A stretch of DNA of 64,000 nt from Cristatella mucedo (GCA_009760855.2 WPIO01000017.1:1675501-1739500); one strand, 5' to 3'; positions 21,890 through 33,229 are shown, counted from the stretch's first letter. Notes: generated by a model from the letters alone, not told the origin. Translations and numbers: made by a program.

Positions 21890-22410
21890 GGGACCTTTAC
21901 ATATTTCCATCTGTAACTCTAGAAAGTCACAAAGACTGTGTGGGTGTTACGCAGGAGAGTTTTGTATAGCGCACTCACAGCCTAAGTGGCTTTGGTATGC
22001 ATTCGGTAGCTAGCAGACTTCATCTCACGCAACAAATAGAAATTGAGAAGCATAGCAGAGGAAGGAGAACAGTTGAGGTAGTGAGTAGCATAGAAGTAGC
22101 AGCTCAGGTCTGCTGAAAAGGATGAGCCATAGTCGGCAGCAGGAGAGTAGTTGTCGTTGCATAAGAGTTGTGGAAGCAAGTTCCACGTCTAGGACCTGCA
22201 GAGCTAAAGCTTCTATCACCAACGGTCTTTAAGCGGAGGAATGGAACAGCTAATTTATTGTCCACACAGAACCTGAGGGCACGAATAGGCTGAAACTGAT
22301 GCAGCAGTTCAGCTAGATATGAAGGAGCCAAGCCGTGGTGGGTCTTTTGAATCAGTGTAAGAAGTTTGCTCTGTATCGGTTGATCAACCGTCTGCCGTCC
22401 CATCTATGAA
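21890..22410 (-). mobile_element. LINE family B 3' fragment
   Basis: Contains APSYLAELLHQFQPIRALRF, CVDNKLAVPFLRLKTVGDRS and the family B 3' UTR. The copy at 20573 and this one differ by scattered substitutions and small indels. Confidence 0.8.
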
Positions 22411-22544
22411 CGTAGCCAAGTATTGCTTATTGTATTTCGTCAAGAATCAGTAAACACGCCTCTTCATTTTTAAGAACTGACAATCTGAGCAGAGATTGGG
22501 TGCGTGCTGGGAAGTATTCTTATTCCGTATGCGACTCGGCATAG

Positions 22545-23600
22545 CCTCATTGAATAGGTGGGTATAAATAATGCTGAAGAGTTTACTATAGTGTGCTCAA
22601 AGCCTTAGTGGTTTTTGGTGCACATACTATAGCCAAAAGTCTTCATCTAATGAAACAAACAGAAACTGAGAAGCATTGCTGAGTCAGACCGCTAGTCGAG
22701 GACGTGAGAAGCATGGAAGTAATAGGGAAGACGGCTGGACAGGATCCGTCAGAGATGTCGGTGCAAAAAAGTTACGGAAGTGAGTCTCACTGTCGTGGAC
22801 CTGCAGAGCAAAAGCTTCTGTTGCCAAAAGTCTTCAAGCAAAGGAAAATGACAGCTAATTTTATTTTGTAAGTGGACTCGAAAACACGAGGAGGCTAAAA
22901 CTAATGCAGCAGTTCAGCTAGATATGAATGAGCTCTGCCATGGCCAGCCTCGTGGGTCAGAGTAAAAACTTTTCTCTGTATTCCTCTGATCGACCAGAAG
23001 TCATCGGTAACTCGTTTAGTAAACAGATAGGTGGCCTAATTTCTCAGATTTATTAACCGACCTGCAGCCATATTTATTGACAGCCATAGAGGCTTACTAG
23101 CTTTTTCAGAAGAGCTACAAAAACTGAATTACAGTGGTCCGATATAGGTTGAATCAGGGGAGTTAATCAGACCAGACACAGTGGTTAGTAGTTCCCAGTC
23201 CTGGTCTGGGTTCGAACATGACGACCAGCTGTGGAGGTGTTCTTCTTAAAGTCCTCGATGAGTCAAAGTTCTCTGTGAGGATCTAATAGTAACTGATTCA
23301 TATGAAGGCACATGTAAAATACCGGAGGTGTTATAGGCAAGCAAGTCACGAACAACAACAGCAATCGCACCAACCTATTCGTCAGTCCCCATGGACTGAA
23401 ATAAAATGAAGCCAGGTGTGATGGTCTCAGACATGCAGCATCTAGAGCAGGGATTCACCCGTGTCTTGGTCAGAAGAAACGTATCGAGTTTCTGTAAAAC
23501 CTGGTCGGAATTAAGTAGCCCTTTGGATTTTAGTGGGCAGATATTTAGCAGAAAGGCATCAAGGGGCTGCTATGTGTCAAGGGGTGGCCGATTAAATCGC
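22545..23600 (-). mobile_element. Decayed LINE family B copy, 3' end plus endonuclease part
   Basis: 3' UTR landmarks (GAAGAGTTTACTATAG, GCCTTAGTGGTTTTTGGT) are followed by RT remnants. After an internal deletion, sequence matching the endonuclease region of the long copy follows (ATGGACTGAAATAAAATGAA near 23392; GTAGCCCTTTGGATTTTAGT near 23515). Confidence 0.7.
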
Positions 23601-23619
23601 CCCCGGGTCTTTGCCCGGG

Positions 23620-23765
23620 AGGTAAAGTGCTTGTTACTTACGATCCAGTTGCTGGGGTCGAATCCTGCGGTGGGCGATCCTTTATTGCCCACTGCAAGTA
23701 GCGGTGATAGCCGTCGAGGCTCTTGCTGCTATACAAATGAGGCTGTTAAATCAGCTAACTTTTTT
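23620..23765 (+). mobile_element. SINE2
   Basis: Box B GGGGTCGAATCCTG, body GCGGTGGGCGATCCTTTATT and end ATGAGGCTGTTAAATCAGC. The head is diverged, with CCCGGG repeated on both sides of TCTTTG just upstream. Confidence 0.65.
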
Positions 23766-24526
23766 TCAAAGATCTGGGCTTCGGCAGTCGTGATTACCCA
23801 TTAGCTGTTGACTGTGATTGCAGGACACAGGTAGAAGGCATAGCTGCCGGTGCTTTACGGCCTGTAACGAGATGTAGTAGCTGAATGCTGCCAATGAAGC
23901 TATGTGAAGGCTAAAGTGCAGCGCATGTGGGGGCGGGGCAGTAGCTTCACCAGCAATACTGCCTGTCGTAATGTCACTTACTGAAGCATCGAAAGGCTTC
24001 ATTTTTGTAGCTGGTTGCATGTTTCGGCCCTAGCTAGCGTTGAAATGATTAATGCCGAACTTAGCTGCAGCCTCAGCTTTAGGCATAGTAATTTTCACTG
24101 TTCGTCTTATACAGAAGGCTTTCGGCCTGCAGCATTGTGCAGAGCTGAACCTGTGGCCCAGAAGTCACCATAAGTATACCTATTGGAAATGCCCCGATGG
24201 ATGGTTTAGTCCAGCCCAACACAGGCAAGTTCTGCTGACTTGGCTTCTTTACAAATGTTCATTGTATTACCAATGTGCATCTGGAAGTATCGCCGTGCTA
24301 GTTTGGGTGGCATTTCCTCCAAACTGTAGTTATGTCACAAGCTGTGTCTAGGCGGTCTAGGTGGCGCTGAGCCGAAGCAGAGCACGATCGGTGGCAGTGC
24401 AAGAGACCGTGTATCGGTCAGTCAGGATGCGTCTGGATGTGGCGCATCGAGCAGCCTAGCGTGTCTCTTTTGGCATTTGGTTGCATTTGCCTGAATTTAT
24501 GTGCATCCTCTTCGTTCGTATGACAG
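23766..24526. other. DHX29 intron 1 end, nothing recognised
   Basis: Unique sequence with random frames. It ends in the exon 2 acceptor. Confidence 0.5.
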
Positions 24527-24699
24527 GTCGAACATACAACTTGTCATCTAAGGGTCAGTACACGGAAGAAGAGCAACTGTATCTTACCGTCTCAATACCC
24601 GCCGCAATGGAGAGACGCATACTACAGGTCATCAAGGACAACCTAAGCTATTCTTCCACGGACAGAGTGTCCAACAGGATGTCGTCGAAGAAGCTCACT
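24527..24699 (+). CDS. DHX29: DHX29 exon 2
   Basis: This 173-nt exon enters in phase 1 after TATGACAG and leaves in phase 0 at CTCACT|GTAATG. It encodes RTYNLSSKGQYTEEEQL, then AAMERRILQVIKDNLS and RMSSKKLT. It corresponds to the human stretch KLEQRIIGVINEH...SGRLTAKKL just before the UBA-like domain. The intron before it is about 5.06 kb and carries several nested LINE copies. Confidence 0.88.
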
Positions 24700-24794
24700 G
24701 TAATGTGTGAGACGAAAGCGAGCGACTACAGCGTTTGGTGCAACGGCGACAACAATAGTGATGGACCGCTTTTGTCTTTTTTTCTTTATTGCAG

Positions 24795-24924
24795 GATATG
24801 TATACCACTTTAGAGGCAGCAGGCTTCGGTCATAGTCAAATAACCCCAGCACTATCAGCCGTCGTGCCTCGTGGAGGAGATGTGATCGACGCACTCGACT
24901 GGCTCTGCTTGCATACAAAAGATG
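24795..24924 (+). CDS. DHX29: DHX29 exon 3 (UBA-like region)
   Basis: This 130-nt exon follows a 95-bp intron and ends in phase 1 at GATG|GTACAG. It reads DMYTTLEAAGFGHSQI, then VPRGGDVIDALDWLCLHTKD. The GGD...ALDWLCL block is the most conserved part of the DHX29 N-terminal UBA-like domain, which contacts the 40S subunit in vertebrates (family knowledge). This block first identified the gene. Confidence 0.93.
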
Positions 24925-25009
24925 GTACAGATCATATCTGCTGCTGCTTCTGCTGCAGCACATCACTTCTTAAGCGTCTTCCTAGTTGAGCCATGCGGTG
25001 ACAGTACAA

Positions 25010-25168
25010 CAACTACTGCTACCAATAATAATATAATTTATTCAATAGTCCCCAAAGAGAACTTAATCCCTATCCAGGCGCTTCACATTCATGTCGAAGG
25101 GTTCACACCCACGACCTCGTTCGGCAAAGGAAGCACCGTAGCCTCTGGGTCACACCTGGGCTACAGTG
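25010..25168 (-). mobile_element. SINE1
   Basis: Tail ATTTATTCAATAGTCCCCAA and AGAGAACTTAATCCCTATCC on the plus strand, then ACACCCACGACCTCG (box B reverse complement) and ACACCTGGGCTA at the head. Confidence 0.65.
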
Positions 25169-25934
25169 ATATTGCTGATTCCTGTCTATTTTATGTCGTT
25201 TTTTGTTGGCCTCTTGGAATATCGCACTGCTGAGTATTAATAAATTGGCTCGCAGTGTCTGCAATAACCACAAAATGTGAGTGGAGCAAATAAGTGTAAT
25301 TGTTTTAGTCACGTTACCATGTGCAAAAGTTGAGCTAAAAGCATAGCCATCCATGACGTCAGTATAGTTCCAGATCATTTTATAAAGTAACTGAACACAT
25401 TTTTAGGCAGATCAGATTTACTCGACCAAAGAAAAGTGTAGGGATGGTGAAATTTTAATCTCATACTAGACGTGTTAGTTATGTCTTTTAGGCACTTTTA
25501 GAATGCCTGTAGGTGCTTCTGGGCAGCAGTTCTTCACTTAACATATCGTCGTCATTTCCATCCCGCTAGTGATGTTGCAATGTGCCTTAGCTTGTCGGCA
25601 ACTAGATCATAATGATAATCATAGCTAAGCTCAGTTAGCAGCGCATCTGATGATTTTCCATGGGTTTGTTCTGGCTATAGCACCCTATAACGGTCTCTGC
25701 TTAGTTAGAGTGTGTAGTAATTTTGTTGATGTGTAAAAATCTTAAGGCTTTAGGAGTTTATAATTTTAACCTGTAAGCAGATCTCGCAACCGTTATTTGA
25801 GGCTAGCGTATGTGCCTCTTTAGCACTGATAGGTCGCAGGCCAGTGCATGTGATACTTTTATTATTGGGGATGCAGACTACACATGATCTAAAGGGCTAA
25901 TGGCTATTTCTTCCCATAACTTGATGCGTAATGT
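25169..25934. other. DHX29 intron 3, nothing recognised
   Basis: AT-rich with no ORF or repeat of note. Confidence 0.5.
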
Positions 25935-26060
25935 AATGTAGTTCAATTCTGTCTGTAATTCCCATAAGGCCACAAAGACAAATGTTGCATATTATGCAGG
26001 AGAATTTTCTTTAGGGCACTTAAAGCCTAAGCAGCTTTCTATGTGTGTATGTGTTCTGTA
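25935..26060 (-). mobile_element. LINE family B 3'-end remnant
   Basis: TTCTGTCTGTAATTCCCATA, GGAGAATTTTCTTTAGGGCA and TTAAAGCCTAAGCAGCTTTC match the family B 3' terminal 120 bp in minus orientation. Confidence 0.6.
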
Positions 26061-26474
26061 CACTTGTACACATGTTGCTGATTTCTGTGACTGCCTACAA
26101 TTATAGGCTCTCTACTTAACCGTTGAGCAACACTTGCATGCAAAGTTTGCAGCCCGAAGGAGGAGCAATGTGGCTTTCCTTCGAATATTTTCACACCGTT
26201 TCGGTTTAGGAGCCCAATAATAGCACTGGCTAATATATTTCAACTCATTTTGTAAATTGCATTTTCCCAATTTTCTGCGCCTAAAATATATCGAAAATGC
26301 CTAGTGTTCCACACAAGTTTTGCTTTTGTGATCAGAACAGTGATATTTTAAAATTCTCTGGTTCTGCGGTTAGATATCATGGCATAGTAAGAGAGTTGTG
26401 AACAGCCGTGTTTGATTGTAAGAGCATCAAGAGTTTGCTTTCACTCAGCAAATGGGTTTTGCTACATAGTATGA

Positions 26475-26615
26475 TAATTAATCTCTGGGCTAAGACCCAG
26501 GCCTTGGGTTCGAGTCCTATGGGGGAGAGCCTTTATTGCCCACTGAAGCAGCAGTGATAGCTATTAAGGTTCATATTCGGCTTTATAATTAGGCTGTTGA
26601 ATCAGCTAACCTTTA
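26475..26615 (+). mobile_element. Decayed SINE2
   Basis: Box B TGGGTTCGAGTCCT, body GAGCCTTTATTGCCCACTGA, end TTAGGCTGTTGAATCAGC. Confidence 0.6.
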
Positions 26616-26942
26616 ACTTTATACTTCGGCATGCCTGTCAGGAATCAAGACAAGCATGTAGCAACTCATTGATCATGCAATCTATTCAAGAGAACTCTTG
26701 AAGGTGAGGTGAGCAATGCTGCTTGCTAAATGAAATTTTTCGCACATATTTAGATGAGACATAAAGTTTCATCTTTTGATTTATATAATTCTAGTATGTT
26801 GGTATATAGGCAGGTATAGGGGAGAAAAGGGAGTCGTTAAGTTTGCTATCCCAATAGTTTGGTGGAACCGACTGACTACTAAAGCAACTGCTACATCTGC
26901 ATAGTGGACTCTTCCAAATTTGAAACTGGAAGTTGGTGCCTC

Positions 26943-26945
<3 letters not shown>

Positions 26946-27040
<95 letters not shown>

Positions 27041-27113
27041 AGGGAGAGGGAGGGGGGGGGGGGGGGGGAGGGGGAGGGGGGGGGGGGGAGGAGGAGAGGG
27101 AGAGGGAGAGGGA
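26946..27113 (+). repeat. (GA)n followed by G-rich (GGGAGA)n and long G runs
   Basis: About 42 GA dinucleotides (26946-27030) grade into GGGAGA units and G runs of up to about 18 near 27052-27069, then more GGGGGA units. The long Arg-Glu and Gly-rich frames across it are translation artefacts. Confidence 0.95.
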
Positions 27114-27259
27114 GCTCTGCGTATGCTGCTACTTCTCTTTCAGCTGTCCTTTGTTGTTCTGCCCCTGGTTCTTAGCCCATGTCTGAGAATACCCACTACT
27201 GCAAAGCATGTAGTTGTACTATAGGTCGTCTATAGCTTTTATGCTCCTTTTTTTGGCAG

Positions 27260-27393
27260 AAGATCTACCCAGTGGCTTCTCCAGTGCCCTCTCGCAGCAG
27301 CAAGAAGAATCCACGCAGGCACCCGAGGCCTCGAAGCCTGCAGATGTTGCTGCAGACCAACCGTCATCAAGTCGCCCGGCCACTGGCCGCAAA
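27260..27393 (+). CDS. DHX29: DHX29 exon 4 (acidic/polar linker)
   Basis: This 134-nt exon enters in phase 1 after TTTTTGGCAG and leaves in phase 0 at CGCAAA|GTAGGT. It begins EDLPSGFSSALSQQQEE, which aligns with human ALPEGFSQEFEEQQ, then runs into a Pro/Ser/Ala-rich linker ending RPATGRK. It lies about 150 bp downstream of a long GA/G-rich tract in the intron. Confidence 0.88.
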
Positions 27394-27584
27394 GTAGGTG
27401 CGATTGAGCATAGATAATCTTGAGTATTTGAGGTCCATTGCATCTGTCGACACAGGTATTAACGGAACACCGCTTGAGTTTTCTTTTAATAGCACGTAGT
27501 GCCGCAGCCATGCAGAGGCGTAGTGGTAGAGCAGCGGCATGCCATGTTGCACTGATTGCTTGATATTTCAACTTTCACCCTCAT

Positions 27585-27586
<2 letters not shown>

Positions 27587-27654
<68 letters not shown>
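27587..27654 (+). repeat. (AC)n microsatellite
   Basis: About 34 uninterrupted CA units followed directly by a family A 3' UTR fragment (TTACTTACCATTCAATTGC). Confidence 0.95.
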
Positions 27655-27656
<2 letters not shown>

Positions 27657-28121
27657 ACTTACCATTCAATTGCATTTCACTTTACAGCAAATGTAAAGCG
27701 CCTATGCTCCCACAGCCTGGAACTCCCTCCCGACCTGCATCAGAACATCCCCTGACCTGACCACATTTAAAAGAAACTTAAAAAACATACCTATTTAGGA
27801 CATCATTTAGTGGGTCCTTGTGATTCGTCCTCGATGTGCTTATGCGTGCTGACACTGTGCATGCTGCCACTAACCACATTTGCATGCTGACCCAGTGCAT
27901 GTAACCCCTAACCATGTTATTCATTTTGTTTGTTTTTCAAGCATGATTTTACTTACTATTCTATTGCGTATCACTTTGCAGCAAATGTAAAGCGCCTAGA
28001 AAGAGATTAAGTTCTCTGAGGGCGCTTTATCAAGTGCAATATTATTATTATTATTATTAGAGAGAGATTAAGTTCTCTGAGGGCGCTTTATCAAGTGAAT
28101 TATTATTATTATTATTATTAT
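27655..28121 (+). mobile_element. LINE family A fragments: partial tail, short copy, extra tail
   Basis: A partial 3' UTR (27655-27700, to AAAGCGCCTA) is joined to a short copy starting CCTGGAACTCCCTCCCGACC (27714-28062). A second tail copy (28058-28121, AGAGATTAAGTTCTCTGAGG) follows. TTATTATTATT repeats end each tail. Confidence 0.8.
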
Positions 28122-28342
<221 letters not shown>

Positions 28343-28502
28343 AATTCATTTGCATAGTACCCTAAGAAAACTTGATTCTCTATCCAGGCGAGCACTTCAC
28401 ATATGCCACATGGGCTGAAGCCCACGACCTTGGTCATCACATACATTCACCTTGACCTTGATTCGTGGCAAGCACCTTAACCACTGGGCCAAACCAGCTC
28501 CT
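28343..28502 (-). mobile_element. SINE1
   Basis: Plus strand: TTCATTTGCATAGTACCCTA, GCCCACGACCTTGGTC, and AACCACTGGGCCAAACCAGC (box A reverse complement). A 20-bp insertion lies between box B and box A. Confidence 0.75.
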
Positions 28503-29465
28503 TCCAACTTTTGCAGTTTTGCATATTAGACCTGTGCAACTGCGTTCACTAAAGAAAGCTTTGCAATCTAGCTGACGTTAAAAAACATGCTGAAAGGGGC
28601 TGCCGTTTAGTTTCACTCGAGACGTCCAAAGAAATTTACTCACAGTTCTCTTGTGCCTACAGGTACCTGCTGGCCAACCCTGCACCTACTCGCAATAGAA
28701 GGAGTTCTCACTAGGAGACCATTCGAGTGAAAGGCTGAAACTGTAGGGAGTTGGGGGTTGGGCTCATAGCTGGTCTACCGGCTAACTCGGGTATTTTGGT
28801 ATTTTACTAAGGCAGGCATGATCATCTGAAACTCAGCTCCGTGGCTTTGGATGCTGTTGGTTTTAAGCCGTATTCAGAATAGAAATTGCAGTGCAGTGTG
28901 GCTTTCGCATACCTGCTATTAGGGCAACTGTGCCGTATTTTCCTTTTACTTGTCTGGAGTCAATAGGTTGACCATATTCAGGTAGGAGAAACTTGCATTG
29001 CCAGGAGTCTACACAAGTATGCGCATCGAGTAAGATAAATATGTAGTGACCTCTTGCAGAGACGACGGTATGCAGTGTTGCTTGAGGAAGAGCAGTGCGC
29101 TTAACTTAGGAGTCGGGTATATTTTACTTGATATTCTGCATAAGTGTCAGAAAGCCGACACTTAGCCCCTTTTGTCGTTGTCACTATCCTTAAAATCCAC
29201 ATTGAGTCACGGTTCAAACATGATCAATTAAATCGGCTCGACTCGCAAAGTGTTAAAGAAAATATCATAATAACGATAGTGCACTTCATATGCACTTTAC
29301 GTGTGCTAGAAAAGAAATATGTCAATTTAGTTGGTGGCAGCATAATAATAATGATAACAATTAGTGGTCAGCTGATTCGACAGCATCAATTATATGGGAG
29401 CAGAGGAGCTTTAGTGGCTATTCCTTCCGATTGCAAGGAGCAAGAATGAATAGCCTGCAATGGTT
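28503..29465. other. DHX29 intron 4, nothing recognised
   Basis: Unique AT-rich sequence; no exon matching the expected phase 0 was seen. Confidence 0.5.
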
Positions 29466-29499
29466 CTCGCACGTCACGACCTTGGTCGTGACGTGCGAG
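29466..29499. other. Perfect 16-bp inverted repeat (hairpin)
   Basis: CTCGCACGTCACGACC and its exact reverse complement are separated by TT. It resembles the CACGACC...GGTCGTG stem of the SINE heads but is longer. Decayed SINE1-like tail sequence follows at about 29520-29575. Confidence 0.85.
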
Positions 29500-30009
29500 C
29501 ATCTTAATCTTATGCTACAACCCAAGTCGCTTGCATATTGTCCTAAAAGAACCAAATCTCTACCCAGGTACTTGGTAACTAGCTTCAAGAAAGCAATAAC
29601 CAAGGATTATTGACATGCAAGGTATCGTGCATAAGCAACATCCAAACCACACAAGTGTGTTGTGGTTAGACCAACATGTAGAAGCACGAGAGAAGGTATT
29701 GCCACTATTTTGTTGGATCTTTGGTTAGTAATATGCATTGAATCCTGCACAAGTAAACCCGCAAAGCAAGCAGACAAAAAAGATATGTTCACTGAGGCAA
29801 AGGGACTGCCGAGCAGAACAGATGCCTCTTCAGCTGAGAATTAAAAAATCTAAAGTCACTGCAGTTGGTAATAGAAGCCGGAAGCGAGTCCAGCTTTTGG
29901 ATAATTCAACCTGAAGGCTTCCTCACAAATATCATGGTCAATTAAGCACGCACAAGCACCCAGAGGATAATTGACGCTGAAGGAACAAGAGCTATTAGTG
30001 ACAAGCAGT
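29500..30009. other. DHX29 intron 4, SINE tail remnant then unique DNA
   Basis: 29525-29575 (GCATATTGTCCTAAAAGAAC, TCTCTACCCAGGTACTTGG) resembles a minus-strand SINE1 tail. The remainder is unassigned. Confidence 0.45.
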
Positions 30010-30300
30010 TTTTAGCTTCTTTTTAAATGTGTTCAACTCCGGGGATGTCGTGACGTCAGTTGGGAGGGAGTTTGGAAGGCTCTGGAAGCATATGTAAAGT
30101 GCCCTGAAAGAGATTTAATTCTCTGAGGGTGCTGTACACATGTATTATTATTATTGTTATTATATGAACTGAAAGCACATTCTACAAAGGATTTGAGGTT
30201 GGTTAGAATGGCAGCTAAATGGCTTGAGTCAGAAGAATCGGTCGACCGCAGCAAAGCCTGATTGGGAATGATTTCCTACAGATATGCCGGGGCAAGAGAA
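30010..30300 (-). mobile_element. LINE (CR1/L2) C-terminal fragment with nested tail
   Basis: Minus-strand codons resemble the RT C-terminus (NLKSFVECAFS, then SQLTSRHP). A plus-strand family A-like tail (TAAAGTGCCCTGAAAGAGAT to TTATTATTATT) occupies 30090-30163 within it. Confidence 0.6.
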
Positions 30301-30474
30301 TGAATGGACCTACATGTGAATGGCAGAACAGGAATGTGCAGTTATGAAGCAGAATTAGATTACAGTACTGGAACTGGTTCTGCAAAATCAGATTATGTTT
30401 ATTTGTGCGAAGGAAATGCTTCCCATTTTCATATGCGTGCAAGAATTGGTCTTACACCATGCTAAAAAAAAAAA

Positions 30475-30650
30475 TCCTAGCTGATTAAACAGCCTCTTTT
30501 TGTATAGCGACAGAAGAGCCTTTACGGCTATCCCCACCGCTTGCAGTGGCGATAAAGGATCGCCCACCACAGGGATCGAACCCACGACCTCGGGACTGAG
30601 GTCGTGAAAGCAACCGCCTTACCTAGTGTGCCATCACGGCTCACCGCTCG
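30475..30650 (-). mobile_element. SINE2
   Basis: A well-preserved minus-strand copy: AGCTGATTAAACAGCCTCTT, GGATCGCCCACCACAGGGAT, CGAACCCACGACCTC, and ACCTAGTGTGCCATCACGGC. Confidence 0.8.
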
Positions 30651-32091
30651 ACCTGTACCCAGGTGGTAGGGTACCATGATTTAGAGCAGTAGCAGCTTTT
30701 CTTAAATGTGGATAGCTAAACCAGGCAAGTGTTGCTGTGCACAATTTAGCATAGTTTGGCAACAATAATAATAATGCACTTGATCAAGTTTTTGTGATGC
30801 TGCTGGGTTCTTGCCGATGGGGAGACATGTTCAGAAGTTGCTTTTAGTAACTGCATTAGAGTCTCGGTGTCTCCTAACATATATGAAAATGTGAAGGGCA
30901 GTCTATTCAGCTGCATCATTTATGTAGCAGCAGTAGGGACTCGGTAGCTGTCACTCAGTGGCTTGCAGGGGTGCAGTAAAAGATTGCCTGCTGTAATCCT
31001 TCGAAGGAGATTTAGCTCTCTTAGTGTACTATAACAAATGTCGTATTCATATTTTATTCTTATTATTACTATTTTGAGCTTGAACGCACGACATGGGTCG
31101 TTAATTGTGTGCACCTTACCTGGGGCTAAGACCCTTGGGATATATGCTGAATTAATGTGGACTGATGAACTCTTTGCATTTTGTAATGTTCACCATTTCA
31201 GCTCGTATACTCTCTGTGTTATAGTATGCGTCATGAACATGGCGATTCAGTCTTGAATGTTTTTTATCCTTATATTTCTAATGCAGTTCTAAGGGTTAGG
31301 TTTATTATTCTTGTGTTTTTAGTAATTCGTCAGGTCGTTAGTAGGGTGCATACAACTGAAGCAGACAGCTATATCTGCAGGTGCCACAGCTTACCTCCGC
31401 CAAACTTTATAGCCTAGCAGAAAACGTTTATAGTTTCTGACTATTGTTTGACCAGGTGGGTGGCTTGCACTGACGAATTGTTATCCTTCCAAACGGTCAA
31501 TTACATGTTATACTTACCACAAGAATGGTCATTGGTTTAACGAGCATGTATCTATATTTAATCGTCACATATGTGTTCCATTTATTGAATAAACATTCGT
31601 TTTCGTGCTAGAGATTTTTGTTTCTGGCTGACTCATACCTGGCTGAGCTGCTACAGCAGTATCATTGCAGGGATCCTCAGCCAATTTGTCTTCTTTTGAA
31701 GGAAAAAATTACTGAGCATCTTTATACTTTGTTTGAGAGCAATAGAGAAACGTAGTGTGATTTTTACCAAGATTTGCATCCCCCTATTTTCTAGTTGATG
31801 CAACCATGTACTTAAATGTTATCACCCATTCGTAAATTTGGATCATCTTGTAGTAAAGACAGGAGGGGGTTTTCTTGCCAATCTGTTGCAAATGCATAAT
31901 GTCAACCTGTTTTAACTAGGTATCTGGGTATACTGGAGCTTGAGATGTAAATAAATAAAGTGCTACAATATTTTAGAGCATTTTAAAGGACACTTTCGTT
32001 TTAATGCACTGTTTGCTGTCTGGCTGATCTTTAGGTATTGCCACTGCCTAGCACGGCTGCATTTCTATTTAATCTTTATTTACTTAAATAG
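30651..32091. other. DHX29 intron 4, nothing firm
   Basis: Contains a possible decayed SINE-like tail at 30995-31065 (GGAGATTTAGCTCTCTTAGT). Otherwise AT-rich unique DNA. Confidence 0.45.
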
Positions 32092-32202
32092 GAAACGAAG
32101 CATTTGGCACCACGAGTACGTCCGGTTAGCAAGGACGGTGATGCAGCCAGTGGTCCTGATGTTGAGCCTCCCGACTGTGACCCCGAAACTTCACAGGAAG
32201 CG
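32092..32202 (+). CDS. DHX29: DHX29 exon 5 (linker)
   Basis: This 111-nt exon is phase 0 on both sides, after TACTTAAATAG and before GCG|GTAAGC. It encodes a low-complexity acidic linker: ETKHLAPRVRPVSKDGDAAS and PPDCDPETSQEA. It has little alignable similarity to vertebrate DHX29. It is called from its open frame, consensus splice sites and matching phase. A further acidic exon, matching the human stretch before the coiled coil, may lie between here and exon 6; I did not find one. Confidence 0.72.
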
Positions 32203-32849
32203 GTAAGCCGGAGGCTTCTGCTTTCTCTGGGAGGCTGTTCTTGATGAAAGTTTAAATGTTTTTAATCTGTACTCCTGATGCGAGGTTTAAAAAATTAGGA
32301 AAGACAACTGTATTATGCTAACCGGGAATCCAGCAGTCCAACAGTGCTGTAGCTGGCCGCTGTCAGAAAAAGGTGGCATATAGTGGGGTCGAGGGAAGCT
32401 CCGTGGTCGCTTGAGAAAGCACTTGGCTATCTAAGGAGATGCAGGACCACCAAGCATTTTCTGCAGATCTCTTCTGTCAGTTTGAATTGTATCAAGTCAC
32501 TGTGGATCTCCTCTCTTCATCTAATCGCAGCACGTGAGCAACTATTGATGCATTCAGTGAATCAGGTGCCCTAGCAACTGCAGATGGAGCAGTAGCCACA
32601 GTCCTTCAATTACTTAGGCCAGCACTGCAAAATGCTGTCTGTCTGGCTCACCCGAGCTGTAATGTATCGTTAAGGCTGCCAGTGCAGTAGGTGCAAGCGC
32701 TGTAGCAGCCAAAGCAGCCGATCAACAATCTGAGGTACAACTTATAGGATCAAGCTGCATGTTTGTAAAGAGACCAATTAGCAGGCAGCACCAGAGTTTC
32801 ACTATGAAAAGTCGGTCGTGTTTATTGAACCGTAAAGATTTGGTCTACT
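32203..32849. other. DHX29 intron 5 start, nothing recognised
   Basis: A 63-codon plus frame at 32383-32574 has no recognisable features. Confidence 0.45.
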
Positions 32850-33134
32850 GAGATTTCGGATGCCTTCTTTTCCTACTTGTAGTTTAGTTTAAACTGAGTC
32901 TTCAGGCATCAGGTAAGCCTGTTTCCCACCTCTTTCTCTCTAGTGAGATTTCGGATGCCTTCTTTTCCTACTTGTAGTTTAGTTTAAACTGAGTCTTCAG
33001 GCATCAGGTAAGCCTGTTTCCCACCTCTTTCTCTCTAGTGAGATTTCGGATGCCTTCTTTTCCTACTTGTAGTTTATTTTAAAATGAGCCTTCAGGCATC
33101 AGGTAAGCCTGTTTCTCACCTCTTTCTCTCTCTG
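32850..33134 (+). repeat. Three tandem 95-bp units carrying splice-like signals
   Basis: Near-identical units start at 32850, 32945 and 33040. Each contains GAGATTTCGGATGCCTTCTT, a TTTAGTTTAAACTGAG segment, then GCATCAG|GTAAGC and a CCACCTCTTTCTCTCTAG|TG pyrimidine tract. Unit 3 has a few substitutions (TTTATTTTAAAATGAG). The segment between the AG and the GTAAGC is 64 nt and has stops in all three frames. Confidence 0.92.
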
Positions 33135-33148
33135 GCTGTTGGCTGGCG

Positions 33149-33149
<1 letters not shown>

Positions 33150-33185
<36 letters not shown>

Positions 33186-33211
33186 GCACACACACACGCA
33201 CACACACACAA
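33150..33211 (+). repeat. (AC)n microsatellite
   Basis: CACACACGCGCGCAC and about 25 CA units with CACG interruptions, abutting the R2/NeSL-like LINE fragment. Confidence 0.9.
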
Positions 33212-33229
33212 GTTTATTAAATTATAAAA

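Noticed and set aside
26904-27224. Arg-Glu and Gly-rich frames of 80-106 codons
   Set aside because: Translation of (GA)n and G-rich repeats in a DHX29 intron.
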